A stretch of DNA of 64,000 bases from Deinococcales bacterium (GTDB taxonomy: Bacteria > Deinococcota > Deinococci > Deinococcales > JAAFIG01): NCBI GenBank assembly GCA_013298595.1, contig JAAFIG010000003.1, positions 1-64,000 on the forward strand, read 5' to 3'. Both the position numbers and the translations under genes were made by a program. Below, piece by piece: positions 24,614 to 33,703 of the stretch; within the stretch, counting starts at the first letter, position 1, and the number at the start of each line of letters is the position of its first letter. The notes below the pieces were generated by a model. The model was not told the DNA's origin. It was given only the letters and a program-made list of their open reading frames with translations, and ran no database searches.

Positions 24614-25840
24614 TTGAACCGCTTATCACCTCAACTGGTTTTTCTTATTTTAAACATCGGCTCGAGTTTCTTGTTTGGCTTAGTATTCAGTGCCAATACC
24701 CTGTACTACGCTACAGTGATTAAACTTTCACCACTCGAGTTGGTCTTGGTTGGCACCGCGCTCGAGTTAGCTATTTTACTTTTTGAAGTACCCACAGGCG
24801 TTGTTGCAGACACGATTTCTCGTAAAGTTTCGATTTTAATTGGCTTTGCACTGATTGGGCTTGGATTTTTACTCGAGGGTTTGATTCCAGCATTTTTAGC
24901 TATCCTGATGGCGCAAGTGCTTTGGGGAATTGGTTACACATTTACCAGTGGCGCAACCCAAGCGTGGCTATCCGATGAAATCAGCGAGCAAGCTGCCAAT
25001 GCCTTAATGCTGCGGGTCGGTGCGTATGGTTTCCCAATTCGGATGGCAATTGTTCTCAGTGTGTTGTTGCTGGCAGGCTCGAGTTTACAAGTTCCGATTG
25101 TGTTTGCTGGGCTAGGCTTTCTTGTTTTAAGTGCCTTTTTATGGTTGGTCATGCCCGAATTACATTTCAAACCGCAACCTGTACCAAAAGGCAAGCTCTT
25201 TGATTCACTGAAAAATACTTTGCTTGAGGCATTACGTTTTTCCACAAAAAACCCAAGTATGCGAACCCTTTTGCTAGTGACGATTGTTTTAGGAGCAGCA
25301 TCAGAATCGTTTGATCGTTTATGGCAACTGCATTTACTTCGCTTTGGTTTACCGAAACTCGAGCTAGGGTTTTTAAGTGCGGTGCAACAGCAACTTATGG
25401 TATTTTTGTTGCTCGATGCCTTGATTGACATAGTGGTATTACCACTGACGTTATGGGCAAAACGAATCAACCTCAAGTCCATTCGTGCCATCACTCGAGT
25501 CTTGTTGTTCAGCACTGGTGCATTGATTGTCTGCCTTGTGCTATTTGCATTGGCGGGTGGTTTTTGGTTGGCGTTAGTGGCATTTGTGCTGGCTCGAGCC
25601 ATTCGTAACCTACAACACCCACTGCACACTGCTTGGCTTAATCAGCGTCTCGAGCCGAACATCCGCGCTACTGTGTTATCGCTGAACGGTCAAGCCGATG
25701 CAGTTGGACAAATTGCAGGTGGACCGCTGATTGGGTTTTTAGGTAATTCGAGTTTGCGGTTAGCACTTTTGAGTAGTGCATTGATTACGGTTTTAACCTT
25801 ACCGATGTACGCTCAAGCCAGTCAAAAGGAGAATCTATGA
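24614..25840 (+). CDS. Major facilitator superfamily transporter
   Basis: This is a 408-residue inner-membrane transporter with about 12 predicted helices and the MFS loop motif PTGVVADTISRKVSI between helices 2 and 3 (near residue 60). Drug or metabolite export is likely but unproven. I chose TTG 24614 because CAGGAG lies 9 nt upstream and the first helix begins shortly after. A frame from 24557 would overlap the previous gene by 26 nt and add a polar tail. Its stop overlaps the next ATG. Confidence 0.86.
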   Translation: MNRLSPQLVFLILNIGSSFLFGLVFSANTLYYATVIKLSPLELVLVGTALELAILLFEVPTGVVADTISRKVSILIGFALIGLGFLLEGLIPAFLAILMAQVLWGIGYTFTSGATQAWLSDEISEQAANALMLRVGAYGFPIRMAIVLSVLLLAGSSLQVPIVFAGLGFLVLSAFLWLVMPELHFKPQPVPKGKLFDSLKNTLLEALRFSTKNPSMRTLLLVTIVLGAASESFDRLWQLHLLRFGLPKLELGFLSAVQQQLMVFLLLDALIDIVVLPLTLWAKRINLKSIRAITRVLLFSTGALIVCLVLFALAGGFWLALVAFVLARAIRNLQHPLHTAWLNQRLEPNIRATVLSLNGQADAVGQIAGGPLIGFLGNSSLRLALLSSALITVLTLPMYAQASQKENL

Positions 25841-26316
25841 TAAGCCCAGAGATAGCATTCGCTTGGAACACCAATAACGCCGTCAATGCTGTGCTGCTCG
25901 AGCATCTGACTCCAGAAATGCTTGAAGCTGGCACTCCAGGAGGTGGGTACACCGTGGCGCAGCATCTTGCCCATATGGTCGAATGTACCAAAGGCTGGGG
26001 AATGCAACTCGGGGATAGCGAGTTAAAGAATTTGCCAGATTTGTACTCGAATTATGATGATGAAACAGGTCATTTCGATGCAGAAATGAACCTCGGGCGA
26101 ATCAAAAGCGTGATGAAACAAACTCGAGATTTAGTTCTCAAAACCGCTCAAAACGCAGTTGGCAAAGGTAAATTGCCGCACTCGAGTCCTGCACAGTTTT
26201 TAATGCACATGTCGATACACGACGCGCATCATCGAGGACAAATTTTGCTGGCACTGAAAGCTGAAGGATTTGCACTGCCCGACGAAAATTCGCTCTGGAT
26301 GCCGTTGCGTTCATAA
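25837..26316 (+). CDS. DinB-family protein
   Basis: This is a 159-residue four-helix protein of the DinB superfamily with the expected metal-binding histidines: QHLAHMVE near residues 47-51 and SIHDAHHRGQI near 128-138. Such proteins are putative thiol-dependent transferases involved in stress or xenobiotic handling. It is the second of three DinB-type genes in this run, and they are not close copies of each other. It is translationally coupled to the MFS gene by ATGA. The substrate is unknown. Confidence 0.85.
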   Translation: MISPEIAFAWNTNNAVNAVLLEHLTPEMLEAGTPGGGYTVAQHLAHMVECTKGWGMQLGDSELKNLPDLYSNYDDETGHFDAEMNLGRIKSVMKQTRDLVLKTAQNAVGKGKLPHSSPAQFLMHMSIHDAHHRGQILLALKAEGFALPDENSLWMPLRS

Positions 26317-26325
26317 AGGAAAATA

Positions 26326-27228
26326 ATGCAAGCAGAAAAATTACATCCAGACGAAGTGAACATCAGCCTGAACTTGGTACAACAATTACTCGAGACCCAA
26401 TTTCCACATTGGGCAAATTTACCAATTAAACTACTCAAAGCTGGTGGTACAGAAAATGTGTTGTATCGCCTTGGCGATACATTGTTGGTGCGTTTGCCAC
26501 GGATAGACTGGGCAGTTGCACCACTCGAGAAAGATGCAACTTGGTTGCCTTTTGTTGCACCGTACATAGCACTGCAAATTCCTAAGCTACTGGCTCAAGG
26601 ATTACCATCCGAAGCCTACCCGTTTCCTTGGGGTGTGTACGCTTGGCTCGAAGGGCAGGATTTGTTCAATGCGCCACTCGAGAATGAAGAAGCATTGGCA
26701 CTGGATTTGGTGAGTTTGATTCAGTCTTTGCAGCGTATTCCAATTCCAGAAGCGCCACCGCCTGCTCGAGGCAAACCATTTGCAGATGATGACATAGGTG
26801 TGCGTGAAAATTTGGCATTGCTACCAACACAATTTCAACCTGTACAACTCGAGCAGATTTGGCAAAAAGCACTTGTTGCACCTGCATGGACAGGTGTGGC
26901 TGTCTGGTCACATGGGGATTTACATGGCGCAAATTTACTTGGTCAGCATGGACGTTTAAGTGCCGTGCTGGATTTCGGGGCGCTTGGGGTGGGCAATCCT
27001 ATTTATGATTATGCCAGTGCATGGATGTTGCTGAGAAAACCCGCTCGAACAACTTTTCGAGCTGCCCTCGAGTTAGATGATGCAACATGGTTGCGCTCGG
27101 CAGGTGTGGCATTGCGCTTCGCAGCATTTGCGTACCCATACTATGTGAACACTAACCCTGTGCTAACTAGCATTGCCACGCATTCTATGCAGGAAATCCT
27201 AGTTGATTTTGAAAGAGGTTTATTATGA
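26326..27228 (+). CDS. Aminoglycoside-phosphotransferase-family kinase
   Basis: This is a 300-residue APH/choline-kinase-fold enzyme. It has the catalytic loop WSHGDLHGANLL with Asp 198 and the metal-binding VLDFGALGVGNPIYDYASAW near 214. The N-lobe contains GGTENVLYRLGDTLLVRLPR. Enzymes of this type phosphorylate small hydroxyl compounds including aminoglycosides. Chromosomal versions are often general metabolic kinases. A good Shine-Dalgarno site (AAAGGA) precedes ATG 26326. Its stop overlaps the following ATG by 4 nt. Confidence 0.87.
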   Translation: MQAEKLHPDEVNISLNLVQQLLETQFPHWANLPIKLLKAGGTENVLYRLGDTLLVRLPRIDWAVAPLEKDATWLPFVAPYIALQIPKLLAQGLPSEAYPFPWGVYAWLEGQDLFNAPLENEEALALDLVSLIQSLQRIPIPEAPPPARGKPFADDDIGVRENLALLPTQFQPVQLEQIWQKALVAPAWTGVAVWSHGDLHGANLLGQHGRLSAVLDFGALGVGNPIYDYASAWMLLRKPARTTFRAALELDDATWLRSAGVALRFAAFAYPYYVNTNPVLTSIATHSMQEILVDFERGLL

Positions 27229-28166
27229 CCAACGAATTTCTCGAGTACGCCGTGCAGCAAGTTCATCCTAAACTCTTCGAGTGGTACAGCTTAGAGCAAA
27301 TCAAAACAGCTTTACTCTCGGATGTCACTCGAGATACCACTGAGTTTTTTACACCAGAATTCTCAAGCCGCTTTGCAGAACATTTTACATCACTTGGGAT
27401 AGAAGATAGTCGTTACAGTCATCGTTTACTCGAAGTGAATGGTCGGCGTTTGATTGCTGGCATTCGGTTTTTCTCGAGAAACATTGAACGCCCCTTTATT
27501 GAGGTTGCTCGGGTTTCTAAACCGCTTGAATCAGATACAGATAAACAAGCACTGACTGCGTTTTTACGCAATGAATTTGCTGAATTCAAACCCTTGACTT
27601 GGCATATTTTTCAAAGTTCGCATTTGTCATACCAATTTCCGAATTGTGCTGGCGACAAACGCGTATTGGTTGGCAACATGCAAACTATTAATGCTTTGCC
27701 AAAACCAAAGAATCACGAGCGAGTGCGTTTAGAACCTGCCACAAATCTCGAGTTTTATCCGCGTTACGAAGCTTCATATCAGAATTTACATGCGAAACAC
27801 AGTTGGCTGGCAGATATTTCACGTATGGAATCTTATGATGATCTCGAGTACTATTTAGCCAACGACAAAGTTTTTGAGATTTTTGTAGATGACGAATGGG
27901 CAGGAATTACCATTGCTTCACGCAGCACAGAATTTGGATTAAGCGGTTGGTACATGATCGAAATTACGCTCGAGGAACGCTGGCAAGGACAAGGGCTGGG
28001 TGTGGCTGTGCAACGAGCACTTGTCTCGAGTCTCGAATTTTCCGACACCGATTGTTTATATGGCACCATTGGGGCAGTAAATACGCCAATGCAAAAAACG
28101 GCGGCTCGAGTTGGCAGAATAGATATTGGTGGTGAGTACATGATTGACATACATAAAAAATTTTGA
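27225..28166 (+). CDS. GNAT-family acetyltransferase, large
   Basis: This is a 313-residue protein whose C-terminal third is a GNAT domain (LEERWQGQGLGVAVQRALV near residues 252-270, then NTPMQKTAARVGR in place of the usual closing Y/F-x-x-x-G-F). The first 150 residues do not match a family I recognise and may be a degenerate first GNAT domain or a substrate-recognition domain. ATG overlaps the kinase stop (ATGA). The substrate is unknown. Confidence 0.78.
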   Translation: MTNEFLEYAVQQVHPKLFEWYSLEQIKTALLSDVTRDTTEFFTPEFSSRFAEHFTSLGIEDSRYSHRLLEVNGRRLIAGIRFFSRNIERPFIEVARVSKPLESDTDKQALTAFLRNEFAEFKPLTWHIFQSSHLSYQFPNCAGDKRVLVGNMQTINALPKPKNHERVRLEPATNLEFYPRYEASYQNLHAKHSWLADISRMESYDDLEYYLANDKVFEIFVDDEWAGITIASRSTEFGLSGWYMIEITLEERWQGQGLGVAVQRALVSSLEFSDTDCLYGTIGAVNTPMQKTAARVGRIDIGGEYMIDIHKKF

Positions 28167-28454
28167 TGATGTCATTGCTGTAGCTTTAAAACTTCCCGAA
28201 TCCGAAGTATCAACTTCCTACAACACACCTGCCATTAAAGTTCAGAAAAAACTTTTGGCAAGACTACGAGAAGATGGTGTTTCGTTAGCAATTCGCTCAA
28301 CCTTCGAGGCGGACTACCGATGCGCGCCAGAAACATTTTCGATTCCAGCACATTACGTCAATTACCAACGGTAAAACTCGAGGAATTAGAACACTTAGTT
28401 GTGAATACTTGGCAGATTGCAGCGCCTAAGAAATTAAAGAAGAATCGTGCCTAA
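28144..28454 (+). pseudogene. MmcQ/YjbR-family gene, frameshifted
   Basis: The first 76 codons (TTG 28144 to TAA 28374) encode the beginning of a MmcQ/YjbR (DUF419-like) protein: FDDVIAVALKLPESE, then PAIKVQKKLLARL and ETFSIPAHYVNY. At NYQR the frame stops. The expected C-terminus (PTVKLEELEHLVVNTW, then APKKLKKN) continues in another frame to 28454. One missing base near 28368 would explain the switch. The protein is otherwise recognisable over its whole length, so the break is recent, a sequencing error or a recoding site. The start overlaps the GNAT end by 23 nt. Confidence 0.7.
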
Positions 28455-28941
28455 GAAGCCCGAAACCAAAAAAAGCAATATTCTCTTAACCGGGATGTCT
28501 GGTACAGGTAAATCCTCAGTAATAAAGGCATTGCGGAAACTTGGTTATGTTGCTGTAGACACCGATTACGATGATTATTGTCTCGAGCTGAACGGTAAAC
28601 GGCTTTGGAATGAAACAAAAATACAAACCCTGCTCACTTCTGGGCATCGTCTTCTTTTTGTGTCGGGTTGTGTGGCAAATCGAGGTAAGTTTTATTCTTT
28701 TTTTGATCGTGTGGTGCTGCTTTCTGCTCCAAAAGAAACGATTCTCGAGCGAGTTCAAAATCGTTCCAATAACCAGTATGGTAAAGCCTTAGCCGAGCAA
28801 GCCGAAATTCTTAGTCATCTCGAGGAAATCGAGCCTTTGCTACGAGCGGGTTGTCATTTGGAAATTAATACTGCGTTATTTTCGGTAGAAGATGTGGTAC
28901 AACGCGTGCTGCTCGAGATTGAACAAAGGGAGAACACATGA
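28447..28941 (+). CDS. P-loop ATPase/small-molecule kinase
   Basis: This is a 164-residue protein with a Walker A motif GMSGTGKSS (16-24) and the layout of nucleotide or shikimate-type kinases (DTDYDDYC as possible substrate site near 38-45, VVLLSAPKETILERVQNR lid region near 88-105). The substrate is unknown. GTG 28447 overlaps the out-of-frame end of the YjbR remnant, suggesting coupling in the ancestral operon. Its stop overlaps the next ATG. It is related in type, but not closely in sequence, to the kinase at 36.3 kb. Confidence 0.8.
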   Translation: MPKKPETKKSNILLTGMSGTGKSSVIKALRKLGYVAVDTDYDDYCLELNGKRLWNETKIQTLLTSGHRLLFVSGCVANRGKFYSFFDRVVLLSAPKETILERVQNRSNNQYGKALAEQAEILSHLEEIEPLLRAGCHLEINTALFSVEDVVQRVLLEIEQRENT

Positions 28942-29435
28942 AAATTAGAACATTTTATCAGTATCTCACTCAAGCTAGACGAGATTTATGGGGTTTTCTC
29001 GAGAGATTACCTAACGAAGTGCTATCCAAAAACATGATTCCCGCTGAGCGTTTTCGTTGCATCAAAGATTTGCTGCTGCACATTGCCACTGTCGAAGATT
29101 CTTGGGTTCACGAAGATATTCTTCGTGACCAACCCGTTTGGGAGCGCACAGAGGGTTATCCAAAGCGTTTTGAACCACCTTATTTTGCCACTGAATCTTT
29201 GGCTTGGATTCTCGAGTACTGGAAAGCAGTGGAGCAAAGCACATTGGGGTTTCTCGAGCAATTACCAGACGCTGATCTCAAGCGTGTCGTGGATAAAAAC
29301 TGGACAGTTGAGGGGTTACTCTGGCATGTGTTGCAACACGAAACTCGGCACACAGCTCAGATTGCTTTGTTGGCACGGTTGCAAGGTTTTAATCCACCAC
29401 AATTGGATTTGTTGCGGTATCTGCCACTCGAGTAA
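28938..29435 (+). CDS. DinB-family protein
   Basis: This is a 165-residue four-helix protein and the third DinB-type protein of this cluster. Metal-site histidines appear in LLLHIATVED near 46 and in WHVLQHETRHTAQIALL near residues 129-145, the usual H-x3-H pattern at the C-terminal helix. It closes the run of coupled genes that began with the RIO kinase. The function is unknown; a thiol transferase role is possible by family. Confidence 0.87.
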   Translation: MKIRTFYQYLTQARRDLWGFLERLPNEVLSKNMIPAERFRCIKDLLLHIATVEDSWVHEDILRDQPVWERTEGYPKRFEPPYFATESLAWILEYWKAVEQSTLGFLEQLPDADLKRVVDKNWTVEGLLWHVLQHETRHTAQIALLARLQGFNPPQLDLLRYLPLE

Positions 29436-29438
29436 ACT
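29433..29438 (+). promoter_or_regulatory. -10 box (TAAACT) of a leaderless promoter
   Basis: TAAACT overlaps the last stop codon of the DinB gene and ends 6 nt before the esterase ATG at 29445. Confidence 0.5.
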
Positions 29439-29444
29439 GATGGT

Positions 29445-30347
29445 ATGAAGCACTTCACTATTTTTGTACTCATAGTTTTTTTATTGTGCTTGACTAGCAT
29501 TCAATCTGCCTCGAGTTTAGATTATGCTGCGACATTGGTTTCTGGTGGTTTGACACGCTCGTATCTGGTACATGTACCTGCAAACATCCCGAGTTCTGGT
29601 ACTTCGCTGCTGGTGGCTTTGCATGGTGGTAGTGGTGATGGTCGTGGTATGCAGCAATTAACAAATTTAAACGCTCTTGCCGACCAAAAAGGATTTATTA
29701 CAGTCTACCCAGATGGTCTACAAAAAACTTGGGCAGATGGTCGAGGTACAACACCTGCCGAGCTTCAAGGCGTGAATGATGTTGCATTTCTCTCTAGTTT
29801 AGTGCGGGCAATCTCGAGTCAATATAAAATCAATACAAAAAAAGTTTTTGCCACAGGGATATCCAATGGTGGTTTTATGGCGACTAAATTGGCTTGCGAA
29901 GCCTCGAGTATCTTTGTGGCTGTCGCAGTAGTCAGTGCGACCATGCCACAAAATCTTGTCTCGAGTTGCAAGCCAATTGGTGGTATGCCATTTTTATTAA
30001 TACATGGCACTGCCGATACTTTTGTGCCAGCCAGTGGTGGAGTTGTCACTAAAGGTAATGGTGGAAAAATTCTTTCAACGGCTGCTACGATCAATTTTTG
30101 GAAATCCTTAAATGGTTGTAATACTGCCACCTCGAGCAACATCAATCCGCTAGCAGATGGTACCAGTATTACACTCGAGCAATACCAGAATTGCAGCTCT
30201 GGGCATGATGTTTGGTTTTACAAGATTCTTGGTGGTGGGCATACTTGGGCTGGTGGTTTGCAGTATTTACCCGAAATCATTATTGGAAAAACCAGTCAGG
30301 ACATCAATGCTAACGAAGTCATTTGGCAATTTTTTCAACAACAGTAG
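29445..30347 (+). CDS. Secreted polyhydroxybutyrate-depolymerase/feruloyl-esterase-like hydrolase
   Basis: This is a 300-residue secreted alpha/beta hydrolase of the LpqC/PHB depolymerase type. It has a signal peptide over about the first 23 residues, an oxyanion region ALHGGSGDG near 58-66, the nucleophile elbow GISNGG with Ser 140, Asp 191 in HGTADTFVP and His 266 in GGGHTW. Paired cysteines in the C-terminal half suggest disulfides outside the cell. Substrates may be short-chain polyesters or plant esters. It is probably expressed from its own start-proximal promoter. Confidence 0.87.
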   Translation: MKHFTIFVLIVFLLCLTSIQSASSLDYAATLVSGGLTRSYLVHVPANIPSSGTSLLVALHGGSGDGRGMQQLTNLNALADQKGFITVYPDGLQKTWADGRGTTPAELQGVNDVAFLSSLVRAISSQYKINTKKVFATGISNGGFMATKLACEASSIFVAVAVVSATMPQNLVSSCKPIGGMPFLLIHGTADTFVPASGGVVTKGNGGKILSTAATINFWKSLNGCNTATSSNINPLADGTSITLEQYQNCSSGHDVWFYKILGGGHTWAGGLQYLPEIIIGKTSQDINANEVIWQFFQQQ

Positions 30348-30418
30348 AACTTTTTCCCATTGAATTTTTCGATACCAGAGATGGCTTTTTGCAGCTTGAA
30401 CTGACCACCTAAGTTGCA

Positions 30419-30424
30419 TACTCT
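30419..30424 (+). promoter_or_regulatory. -10 box (TACTCT) of a leaderless promoter
   Basis: TACTCT, matching TANNNT, ends 6 nt before the ATG at 30431; the overlapping CATACT is an alternative at 8 nt. Confidence 0.4.
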
Positions 30425-30430
30425 GATGCC

Positions 30431-30925
30431 ATGATTATTCGTCCAGCCACAAAAGCCGATTTACTCACAATTCTCGAGATTTACAACGATGCAATTATGC
30501 ACACCACGGCTGTGTACAGTTACGAACCACATACCCTCGAGATGCGTTTAGCGTGGTTTGAAACTCGAGCAAAAGATGGTTTTCCTGTGTTTGTTGCCGA
30601 GGAAAATGGTTTAGTGCTTGGCTTTTCTTCATATGGAGCTTTTCGGGCTTGGGCAGCTTATGAATTCACAGTTGAAGGTAGTATTTATGTGCATCCCAAG
30701 CATCGTGGTCGGGGTATTGGTAAGGCTTTAATTCCGCCGCTTTTAGAACACGCAAAAGCCAATGGTAAACATGCGTTTATCGCAGGAATCGATGCAACCA
30801 ATACTGCCAGTATTCGTTTACATCAGCACTTTGGCTTTCTCGAGGTAGGAATGTTCAAAGAGGTAGGTTGGAAATTTGATCGTTGGTTGGATTTACTTTT
30901 TTTTCAGTTGTTGTTACAAAAATAA
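30431..30925 (+). CDS. GNAT acetyltransferase, phosphinothricin acetyltransferase-like
   Basis: This is a 164-residue acetyltransferase of the Pat/Bar type. It starts MIIRPATKADLLTILEIYNDAI, has VYSYEPHTLEMRLAWF, the acetyl-CoA loop HPKHRGRGIGKALI near 96-109, and ends with the family's LHQHFGFLEVGMFKEVGWKF-like region. Pat enzymes acetylate phosphinothricin or methionine sulfoximine, so an amino-acid-analogue substrate is likely. It is monocistronic. Confidence 0.9.
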   Translation: MIIRPATKADLLTILEIYNDAIMHTTAVYSYEPHTLEMRLAWFETRAKDGFPVFVAEENGLVLGFSSYGAFRAWAAYEFTVEGSIYVHPKHRGRGIGKALIPPLLEHAKANGKHAFIAGIDATNTASIRLHQHFGFLEVGMFKEVGWKFDRWLDLLFFQLLLQK

Positions 30926-31081
30926 AGCATGGCAATCAAATTATCTCGAGACAATCAGGGTTTGAAGCACCACATCTTCACCAAGCATGACAAATAATCA
31001 AATGGTCTGTTGTAAGCAAACTACGAACAGCAACTGATTGTGATTTTGACACTGTAACCAGTGAAACGATGGTCTGATGAT

Positions 31082-33322
31082 TTACAAATACCGAGCTGTT
31101 ATCGAAGTTTTCTCGAGTAACAAATCCTTGGGTGTGCCAGCAAATAACACTTGCCCACCCGCATTACCACCTTCAGGTCCCATATCTATAATCCAGTCAG
31201 CTTGGCGAATCACATCGAGATGATGTTCAATTAAAATAACGGTATTACCTGCATCTACAAGTCTGTCTATTATTCGCATAAGCTGCCCTATATCCGATAA
31301 ATGCAAACCTGTGGTGGGTTCGTCCATCACGTAGACAGTACCTGCCTTGTGGATTTCTGTTGCAAGTTTTAAACGTTGTCCTTCGCCACCAGACACGGTA
31401 CTCAGGGGTTGTCCGAGTTTTAAGTAGCCAAGTCCGACATCAAACATGGCTTGTATCACCACCCGAATTTTCTTTTCACTAAAAAACCCAAGCGCATCTT
31501 CGACAGTCATCTCGAGAACATCACTGATGGTTTTTTCACGCAATTGATACTCGAGCACTTCAGGCTTAAAGCGTTTACCGTTACAGACTTCGCAATGCGA
31601 AGTAATACCTTCCATAAAAGCAAGATCGGTGTACACTACTCCAAGTCCATTACAATTCGGGCAACTTCCTGAGGAGTTAAAACTAAATAAGGATGGGCTG
31701 ACTTTGTTGGCTTTCGCAAAGACACTGCGAATCTCATCCATAATGCCCGTATATGTGGCTGGCGCTGAACGCACCGAAGTGGTGACTCGAGATTGATCTA
31801 TGACAATGGCATTTGGGTGTTGCTCGAGAAACACATCATTTATCAAGGTACTTTTTCCACTTCCCGCCACGCCCGTAACGACTGTGAAAACCCCCGTTGG
31901 GATCTTAACCGAAACATCTTTTAAGTTGTTCAAATTCGCATTTTTAATCTCGAGAAATCCTGTGGCTTTTCGTACCTCGAGTTTGATTGGTAAACTCTGT
32001 TTCAAGAATCTACCTGTCAACGTATCCGCCTCGAGCAGTTTAGACACATTGCCTTCAAAGACAACCTGACCGCCATGAGAACCCGCTTTTGGTCCGATGT
32101 CTACAATATGATCTGCCACTCGAATCACATCGGGGTCGTGTTCGACGACCAGCACCGTATTGCCTTTGTCACGAAGTTTTTGTAGCAAGCCATTGAGCCG
32201 AGCCACATCCCTAGCATGAAGCCCAACGCTTGGTTCATCGAGAATGTAGAGCATATCGGTCAGGCTGTTACCCAAGTGGCGAATCATTTTAATGCGTTGC
32301 GATTCGCCCCCAGATAGCGTCGTGGTTTCACGGCTCAGGCTCAGGTAGCCCAAGCCAATTTCCACCAAATGCTCGAGACGTTCAAGCAGTTTGGCAGCCA
32401 CTTTAATGGCAACTGGGTCAGTTAAGCCTTTTAGCGTTTCAATCAACTTGGTTGCCTCGAGATCAGACATTTGGGCAATGTTTAAGCCATTAATTCGAGA
32501 CTCGAGCGCAGCCGCGTTCAGCCTTGCCCCATGACAGACAGAGCAAACTTGGGTGTTGACATACTTTTCAAAAATGGCTCGGTTACGGTCAGACATGGCA
32601 GCCGCATCTTTTTTAATATACATTCTGGTAAAACGCTCGATTAAACCTTCGTACTTCAAATTAAAATCCGTGAAAGCAACTTTATGATTACCTGCACCAT
32701 ACAAGAGTATTTGCATTTCTTCAGGGCTGTACTGCTCAAGTGGCTTATCATTATCAAAAAATTTGGATTCGGTGTAGGTTTTCCAAGTCCAGTACGTTCC
32801 AACCTTAAAATCTGGATGTAAAATCGCGCCACCATTAAGCGACTTGGTTTTATCAAGAAACTTCTCGAGGTCAAGTTGAACGGTTTTGCCTATGCCTTCG
32901 CACTCGAGACACATTCCTTGTGGAGTGTTAAATGAATACACAAATGCTGCTCCAGCCGAGGGCGTACCGACTCGAGAAAATAAGAGGCGCAACAGTCCTG
33001 CAATATCGGTGTACGTTCCCATTGTCGAGCGTGAACCACCACCAACCCGTTTTTGGTTAATAATGATTGGAGCATTCAGATTCTCGATTGAATCCACATC
33101 AGGTTGTCCATAACTTGGTAAGAAACCTTGCACAAAATTAGTAAAGGTTTCGTTGAGTTGCCGCTGCGCTTCGGCAGCAATCGTATCAAAGACCAAACTG
33201 GATTTACCCGAGCCAGACACGCCCGTAAAAACCGTGATTTGATTCTTAGGAATGTCAATCGAAATGTTTTTAAGGTTGTTTTCTCGAGCGCCGCGAATAT
33301 GGATAAAGTTTCGTTCAGTCAT
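31082..33322 (-). CDS. UvrA2/DrrC-type excinuclease-like ABC ATPase
   Basis: This is a 746-residue UvrA relative lacking the UvrB-binding insert, like class II UvrA and the drug-resistance protein DrrC. It has two ABC modules. Module 1 has Walker A GVSGSGKSS (34-42), a signature LSGGESQRIKM and DEPSVGLHARD. Module 2 has Walker A GVAGSGKST near 477, signature VSGGEGQRLKL and DEPTTGLH. Zinc-site cysteines remain (CLECEG; CPNCNG and CEVCNG). It probably binds damaged or drug-intercalated DNA. It stands alone. Confidence 0.92.
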   Translation of the reverse strand: MTERNFIHIRGARENNLKNISIDIPKNQITVFTGVSGSGKSSLVFDTIAAEAQRQLNETFTNFVQGFLPSYGQPDVDSIENLNAPIIINQKRVGGGSRSTMGTYTDIAGLLRLLFSRVGTPSAGAAFVYSFNTPQGMCLECEGIGKTVQLDLEKFLDKTKSLNGGAILHPDFKVGTYWTWKTYTESKFFDNDKPLEQYSPEEMQILLYGAGNHKVAFTDFNLKYEGLIERFTRMYIKKDAAAMSDRNRAIFEKYVNTQVCSVCHGARLNAAALESRINGLNIAQMSDLEATKLIETLKGLTDPVAIKVAAKLLERLEHLVEIGLGYLSLSRETTTLSGGESQRIKMIRHLGNSLTDMLYILDEPSVGLHARDVARLNGLLQKLRDKGNTVLVVEHDPDVIRVADHIVDIGPKAGSHGGQVVFEGNVSKLLEADTLTGRFLKQSLPIKLEVRKATGFLEIKNANLNNLKDVSVKIPTGVFTVVTGVAGSGKSTLINDVFLEQHPNAIVIDQSRVTTSVRSAPATYTGIMDEIRSVFAKANKVSPSLFSFNSSGSCPNCNGLGVVYTDLAFMEGITSHCEVCNGKRFKPEVLEYQLREKTISDVLEMTVEDALGFFSEKKIRVVIQAMFDVGLGYLKLGQPLSTVSGGEGQRLKLATEIHKAGTVYVMDEPTTGLHLSDIGQLMRIIDRLVDAGNTVILIEHHLDVIRQADWIIDMGPEGGNAGGQVLFAGTPKDLLLEKTSITARYL

Positions 33323-33495
33323 GAAAACTCCAGATAAAGATAGTCTTGGTGTTGCTTAACCAAGAGCGCGAAGGATTTTAGAAAAGTAGTTCTCGAGAAT
33401 AAGCTATTGCGTACTTAGAACAACAACATGATAAAAGGAATTGATTATTCTGTCAAACAAAAATATCAATATTTATATTCTGTTCCATGTTAAAC

Positions 33496-33530
33496 TTCTA
33501 ATTTGTAAGGATAAACTTTACAAATTAGAA
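33496..33530. repeat. Long perfect inverted repeat
   Basis: TTCTAATTTGTAA (33496-33508) and TTACAAATTAGAA (33518-33530) form a perfect 13-bp stem with a 9-nt loop. It could be a bidirectional terminator or a protein-binding site upstream of the UvrA2 gene (start 33322). The stop codon of a minus-strand coding scrap lies within one arm. Confidence 0.8.
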
Positions 33531-33703
33531 ACTATACTCTCCTCGAGTTCTGCCAAACGCTCCAATTCTTCTTTAACCCCGAGCAAATCGAAACGGCTCA
33601 AGCAGCATGAGCGAATGCCATAGGGGAAAACTTGGTAAAACCGAACTCGAGACCATCAATACTGCAATGGCTCGAGTTCTCGAAGTCATCTCAAATGAGT
33701 AAA

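Noticed and set aside
24934-25629. 231-codon minus-strand frame inside the MFS gene
   Set aside because: Ser/Lys/Asn-rich antisense of a membrane protein with no start signal; the plus-strand transporter is clear.
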